From NCBI GenBank assembly GCA_963749035.1, contig CAVVKW010000004.1, positions 682,001 through 746,000 on the forward strand: a stretch of 64,000 bases of DNA, read 5' to 3'. Position 1 is the stretch's first letter. Every line of letters begins with the position of its first letter. Source of the DNA: CAVVKW01 sp963749035. GTDB lineage: Bacteria; Verrucomicrobiota; Verrucomicrobiia; Chthoniobacterales; JAATET01. The notes under the pieces are model-generated. The model ran no database searches. It was not told where the DNA came from and was given only the letters and a program-made list of their open reading frames with translations. A program made the translations under genes and the position numbers. Below are positions 60,784 through 64,000 of this stretch, in pieces.

Positions 60784-61985
60784 GTTGGGGTCGGCGGCGC
60801 GGGATCGGAGAGGGCCGGTCTGGATCTTACCCGAGCTTTATAGAAGCAAGCCCACGAAACGACCAGCCATCCAGCAAAGATCCCCTGGACGATGGCAAGA
60901 ACGGATCGTCCGCCGAGGGCGGGTGAGGATTCGTAACCGAAGGTGGCGGTCAGAGCACTACGAAGCGCAGCAATGATGAGATTGCCCACGAAGGCGAAGG
61001 CAAGGAATGCGACGATCGCGATGATGTTTCGAGCGGAGAACCGGAATGCGTCCGCGATGCCAGCGGCGAGCCGAAAGTTACGAAAGGTGAGAGTCACGGG
61101 GACCGAGACAGTCAGGAGAAGGAGGGTGGCGAGGAGCGGCTGTCCCCAATTGATCGTGAAGGAGTTGATGACGGAGGCGGGAGACGGTGGGAGCTGAAAG
61201 GCCCAAACGGCCAACTGAGGAAAGAGGACGCAGATGGAAGCGAGACCAACGACCACGAGTCCCCACGGCGCGAGGCACCCGACGCGGCGCGCGGTCAGGT
61301 GAATCAGCGCGCGGTGATCGAGCCGCGATCCTCGGATCCAGAGGTGGGCGGTGAGGGTGAAATAGGTCAGTAAATAGAAATCGAGAAGGATCTCGAATGC
61401 TGTCGCGGTGACATTGACGACTCCTCCGGCGGTGAAAAGCCAGGACTGAGGGATGAGTGTGGCAAGCTCGGGTAGCAGCAGGAAAACGAAAGGCTTGGCA
61501 AGGGCGGCGAGCGCAGAAACGATCAGACCGAGGAGAACCCAAACGCCGAATCTGGGCAGCCAGCGGCTCAGCGAACGCCGAATCTGGCAGAGGACGTCGT
61601 CGACGTTCAAGAGGAAGCGGAGGGCGAAAAGTGCCGAGATGGGAAATGTTAGGGTGAACAGGTGGAACGTTGCGCCCGTTGTTTCCAGCGCGGGACGCCA
61701 CGCTCCGGGAAGGACATCGAGGGGGAGCGGCGGGTGATCGACCTGGACGTTGGTCATCCAGGTGAAGACTTCGTCGCCGCTTCGGGCCACGAGGAGCAGA
61801 GTGGCGGCGATTTGAAATACGGCATAGGCGAGTCCACAGAAAGCTGGCAATCGCCAAGCGTCGGGGTAACGGCCGAGGCACGCGCGTCCGTCGGCGAGCG
61901 AGCGACGAACTCGGGGATGCAGATATCCGCAGACGAACAGGGCAACGGCGGCGGCGACAATCGCGGTCGGGAGTTCGCTGGCCAT
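60780..61985 (-). CDS. polytopic membrane protein, unknown function
   Basis: 401 residues with about eight to ten hydrophobic helices, the first at the N-terminus (PTAIVAAAVALFVCGYL). No transporter or enzyme motif is recognised. The four-base overlap with the downstream prenyl synthase suggests a common transcript, perhaps for lipid or isoprenoid handling (inference from position only). Confidence 0.75.
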   Translation of the reverse strand: MASELPTAIVAAAVALFVCGYLHPRVRRSLADGRACLGRYPDAWRLPAFCGLAYAVFQIAATLLLVARSGDEVFTWMTNVQVDHPPLPLDVLPGAWRPALETTGATFHLFTLTFPISALFALRFLLNVDDVLCQIRRSLSRWLPRFGVWVLLGLIVSALAALAKPFVFLLLPELATLIPQSWLFTAGGVVNVTATAFEILLDFYLLTYFTLTAHLWIRGSRLDHRALIHLTARRVGCLAPWGLVVVGLASICVLFPQLAVWAFQLPPSPASVINSFTINWGQPLLATLLLLTVSVPVTLTFRNFRLAAGIADAFRFSARNIIAIVAFLAFAFVGNLIIAALRSALTATFGYESSPALGGRSVLAIVQGIFAGWLVVSWACFYKARVRSRPALSDPAPPTPT

Positions 61986-62253
61986 GCTGGGACGCTACGG
62001 GATCATCCAATCGAAGCGCGAGCAGATGTAAGTCGAAAAACAAACGAACAAGCCGCAACCCCCGGTCGCTTCGACGATCGGGGTTTCCGTTTTGCGAGGG
62101 ACTCCATCGTTTGAGCGCGTCTCGACACCGAGTCAGAACAGCGGAAGTTTGGCTGAGACCGAAGGGTCGTTCTTGCAACGCTGAAGACCGACTTGCCGGA
62201 AGGTCTGGTCGACGGAAACGGGAGCCTCGGGTGGCGGAGTGAGATTGAGGCGA
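61986..62253. other. intergenic region
   Basis: 268 bp between lysC and the leftward cluster. No gene or clear terminator hairpin is seen. Confidence 0.5.
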
Positions 62254-63471
62254 TTAATCCTCGGCGAGCCGGAAGGCGTCGTGGGCGAGGTTCGCGGCGG
62301 CGTCGATGTCGGATTCGTCGATGATGACGGCGGTTTTAATCTCGCTGGTGGAGATCATCTGGATGTTGATCCCGCCATTGCCGAGGCATTCGAAGAGGGT
62401 GGCGGCGACGCCGGAGTGTGACCGCATGCCGATGCCGACGATGCTGAGTTTGGCGATCCCGTCGCGCTCGATCATGGGGCCGGCCCCGATCTCGGAGAGG
62501 ACGGGGTTGAGCGTCGCGCCGATCTTTTCGAGTTCGTCATTGGCGAGGGTGAACGAGATGTCGGTGGTGCCGGAGACGGAGATGTTCTGGACGATGACGT
62601 CGATAACGATGCCGGCGTCGTGAATTGCCGTGAAGATTCGAGAAGCCGTGCCGGGAGTGTCCGGGACGTTCGTTATGGTGACCTTGGCTTGCTTGCGCTC
62701 GAGGGAGACGCCACGCACGACGACGTTCTCAAGTCCGGGTTTTTCTTCTTTCACGACGGTTCCGCGATTGTTGTTGAAGGAGCTGCGGACTTCAAACGGG
62801 ACTTTGAACTTTTTCGCGAACTCCACCGAACGGCTTTGCATGACCTTGGAGCCGCTCGAGGCCATTTCGAGAAGCTCGTCGTAGTAAATGGTGTCGATTT
62901 TACGGGCGTTTTTCACCACGCGTGGATCGCAGGTGTAGATGCCGTCGACGTCGGTGTAGATTTCGCAGTTGTCAGCCTTGAGGGCGCCGGCGACGGCGAT
63001 GGCGGTGAGGTCCGAGCCCCCGCGGCCAAGTGTGGTGATCTGCCCTTCGAGGGTCTGGCCTTGGAAGCCGGCGACGATCACGATTTCGTCGTTGTCGAGG
63101 TGGCGGCGAATGTTTCGGGGCGAGAGGTTGGAGATTTTCGCTTTGGTGTGGATCTGGTCGGTGAGGATACCGGCTTGGGCGCCGGTGAGCGAGACGGCGC
63201 GGCCGCCGAGGCTGTTGATGGCCATTGCGGTGAGCGCGATGGTGGTCTGCTCGCCGGTGGAAAGGAGGACGTCCATTTCGCGATCGGCGGGGCGGGCGCA
63301 AACGGCGCGGGAGAGTTCGATCAGTTGGTTCGTGACGCCAGACATCGCCGAGACGACGGCGACGACGGAATGACCGGCCCGCTGGGTGGCGAGGATGCGT
63401 CGCGCTACGTTCACGATGCGCTCGGGATCGCCGACCGACGTGCCACCGTATTTCTGAACGATGAGAGACAT
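62254..63471 (-). CDS. lysC: aspartate kinase
   Basis: 405 residues. First step from aspartate to Lys, Thr and Met. KYGGTSVGDPERI at the N-terminus, STGEQTTIALTAMAI, then GRGGSDLTA and TDVDGIYTCDPR are the kinase signature. Two ACT domains follow (VTITNVPDTPGTASRIF and LSIVGIGMRSHSGVAATLF), so feedback control by lysine or threonine is expected. ATG at 63471 gives the family-typical MSLIVQKYGG. Divergent from murJ. Confidence 0.97.
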   Translation of the reverse strand: MSLIVQKYGGTSVGDPERIVNVARRILATQRAGHSVVAVVSAMSGVTNQLIELSRAVCARPADREMDVLLSTGEQTTIALTAMAINSLGGRAVSLTGAQAGILTDQIHTKAKISNLSPRNIRRHLDNDEIVIVAGFQGQTLEGQITTLGRGGSDLTAIAVAGALKADNCEIYTDVDGIYTCDPRVVKNARKIDTIYYDELLEMASSGSKVMQSRSVEFAKKFKVPFEVRSSFNNNRGTVVKEEKPGLENVVVRGVSLERKQAKVTITNVPDTPGTASRIFTAIHDAGIVIDVIVQNISVSGTTDISFTLANDELEKIGATLNPVLSEIGAGPMIERDGIAKLSIVGIGMRSHSGVAATLFECLGNGGINIQMISTSEIKTAVIIDESDIDAAANLAHDAFRLAED

Positions 63472-63599
63472 TTCGATTTGGAATGAGAGAGGTTGGATTG
63501 GCTGAAGCGGGTGGCGAGGATCGTGCGGCGGGGGCGGGAGGTCGATTATTTTTTGGACTCGTGGGAGGGCGGTCAATAGAAGGTCGGCGGTTTCCGACG
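63472..63599. promoter_or_regulatory. divergent intergenic region lysC/murJ
   Basis: 128 bp between the divergent starts of lysC (-) and murJ (+); both promoters should lie here. No riboswitch is recognised. Confidence 0.5.
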
Positions 63600-64000
63600 A
63601 TGAGTGAGCACAAACTAAATACCAAGGCGTCCGGAGTGGTGGCGGTCGCCGTGATGTGCTCGCGGATGCTCGGATTGGTGCGGGAGATTTTGTTCAGCGC
63701 TTTGTTTGGATCGAAGCTGCTCGGGATCTTCATCGTGGCGTTCCGGGCACCGAATCTCCTGCGTGATCTTTTTGCGGAAGGGGCGCTCTCGACGGCATTT
63801 ATCACGGTGTTTTCGAAGAAGATCGAAGCTGAGGGTCCGAACGCGGCGTGGGAGCTTGCGGCGAAGATGCTGACGTTGGCGACCGTCTTCATGAGTGTGG
63901 TAACGGTGGCGGGCATCGTGTTTGCCGAACCACTGATCGACGTTCTGGCGGCGGGGTTCGCGCCCGAGTATCGCGAGATGACGATCCTCTTAACGCGAAT
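63600..64000 (+). CDS. murJ: lipid II flippase MurJ, 5' part
   Basis: The first 133 residues, cut by the window end. MSEHKLNTKASGVVAVAVMCSRMLGLVREIL, then FIVAFRAPNLLRDLFAEGALSTAFI matches the MurJ/MviN family start (first helix and the NxxRxLFAEGA signature). It moves lipid II across the inner membrane for peptidoglycan synthesis. Confidence 0.95.
   Translation, partial: MSEHKLNTKASGVVAVAVMCSRMLGLVREILFSALFGSKLLGIFIVAFRAPNLLRDLFAEGALSTAFITVFSKKIEAEGPNAAWELAAKMLTLATVFMSVVTVAGIVFAEPLIDVLAAGFAPEYREMTILLTR

Overview
The window is dominated by a very large sedentary chromosomal integron. Reading both strands I find 84 attC recombination sites of 124-129 bp between positions 44 and 51410. They separate 84 cassettes, and the array runs off the left edge. 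The array ends on the right at an attI junction (about 51780-51787), followed by a divergent integrase gene, intI (52287-53924, + strand). Nearly all cassette genes lie on the minus strand, pointing away from intI, as in a classical integron.

Forty-four cassettes carry or once carried genes. They include six toxin-antitoxin modules (YefM-YoeB, RelE type, VapBC, MazEF and two HigB/RelE-like pairs, one split by an IS3 element). There are HEPN-like proteins, an HNH nuclease, a PaiB-like flavoprotein, a GrpB-family protein, an esterase, a VOC-fold protein, and a PHP phosphatase split by an ISL3 element. The rest include a PEP-CTERM protein, pseudopilin-like proteins, about ten other exported proteins and several small membrane proteins. 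The other forty cassettes have no convincing gene and fall into repeated families: family 1 (17 copies), family 2 (14), family 3 (8) and a single related family 4 unit. Families 2-4 share an imperfect palindrome of about 95 nt whose arms covary between families, so they probably encode a structured RNA or a functional DNA hairpin. Family 2 also uses a non-canonical crossover core, GATGGAC in place of GTTRRRY, with the matching change at both cassette ends.

Three insertion sequences have entered the array, all with identifiable ends and target duplications: IS3 at 4776-6080 and two ISL3-family copies at 1003-2294 and 47661-48952.

From about 54 kb to the end is conventional GC-rich chromosome. 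On the + strand are proS, a ROK-family kinase and a secreted Ig-like protein. A leftward cluster holds a polytopic membrane protein, a squalene/phytoene synthase, a membrane metalloprotease and a MidA-type methyltransferase. Then come lysC (-) and the start of murJ (+). The gene content, a PEP-CTERM sorting signal and the secreted proteins suggest Verrucomicrobiota or a relative in the PVC group; this is an inference without a phylogenetic test. The array is visibly less GC-rich than the flank, as expected for cassettes gathered from mixed sources.

In this array the attC sequence also shapes the proteins. Cores of the TAAC type supply the stop codon. Cores of the CGAAC type have none in that frame, so about fourteen unrelated proteins end in the same attC-encoded tail, EQGAAANP or a close variant.
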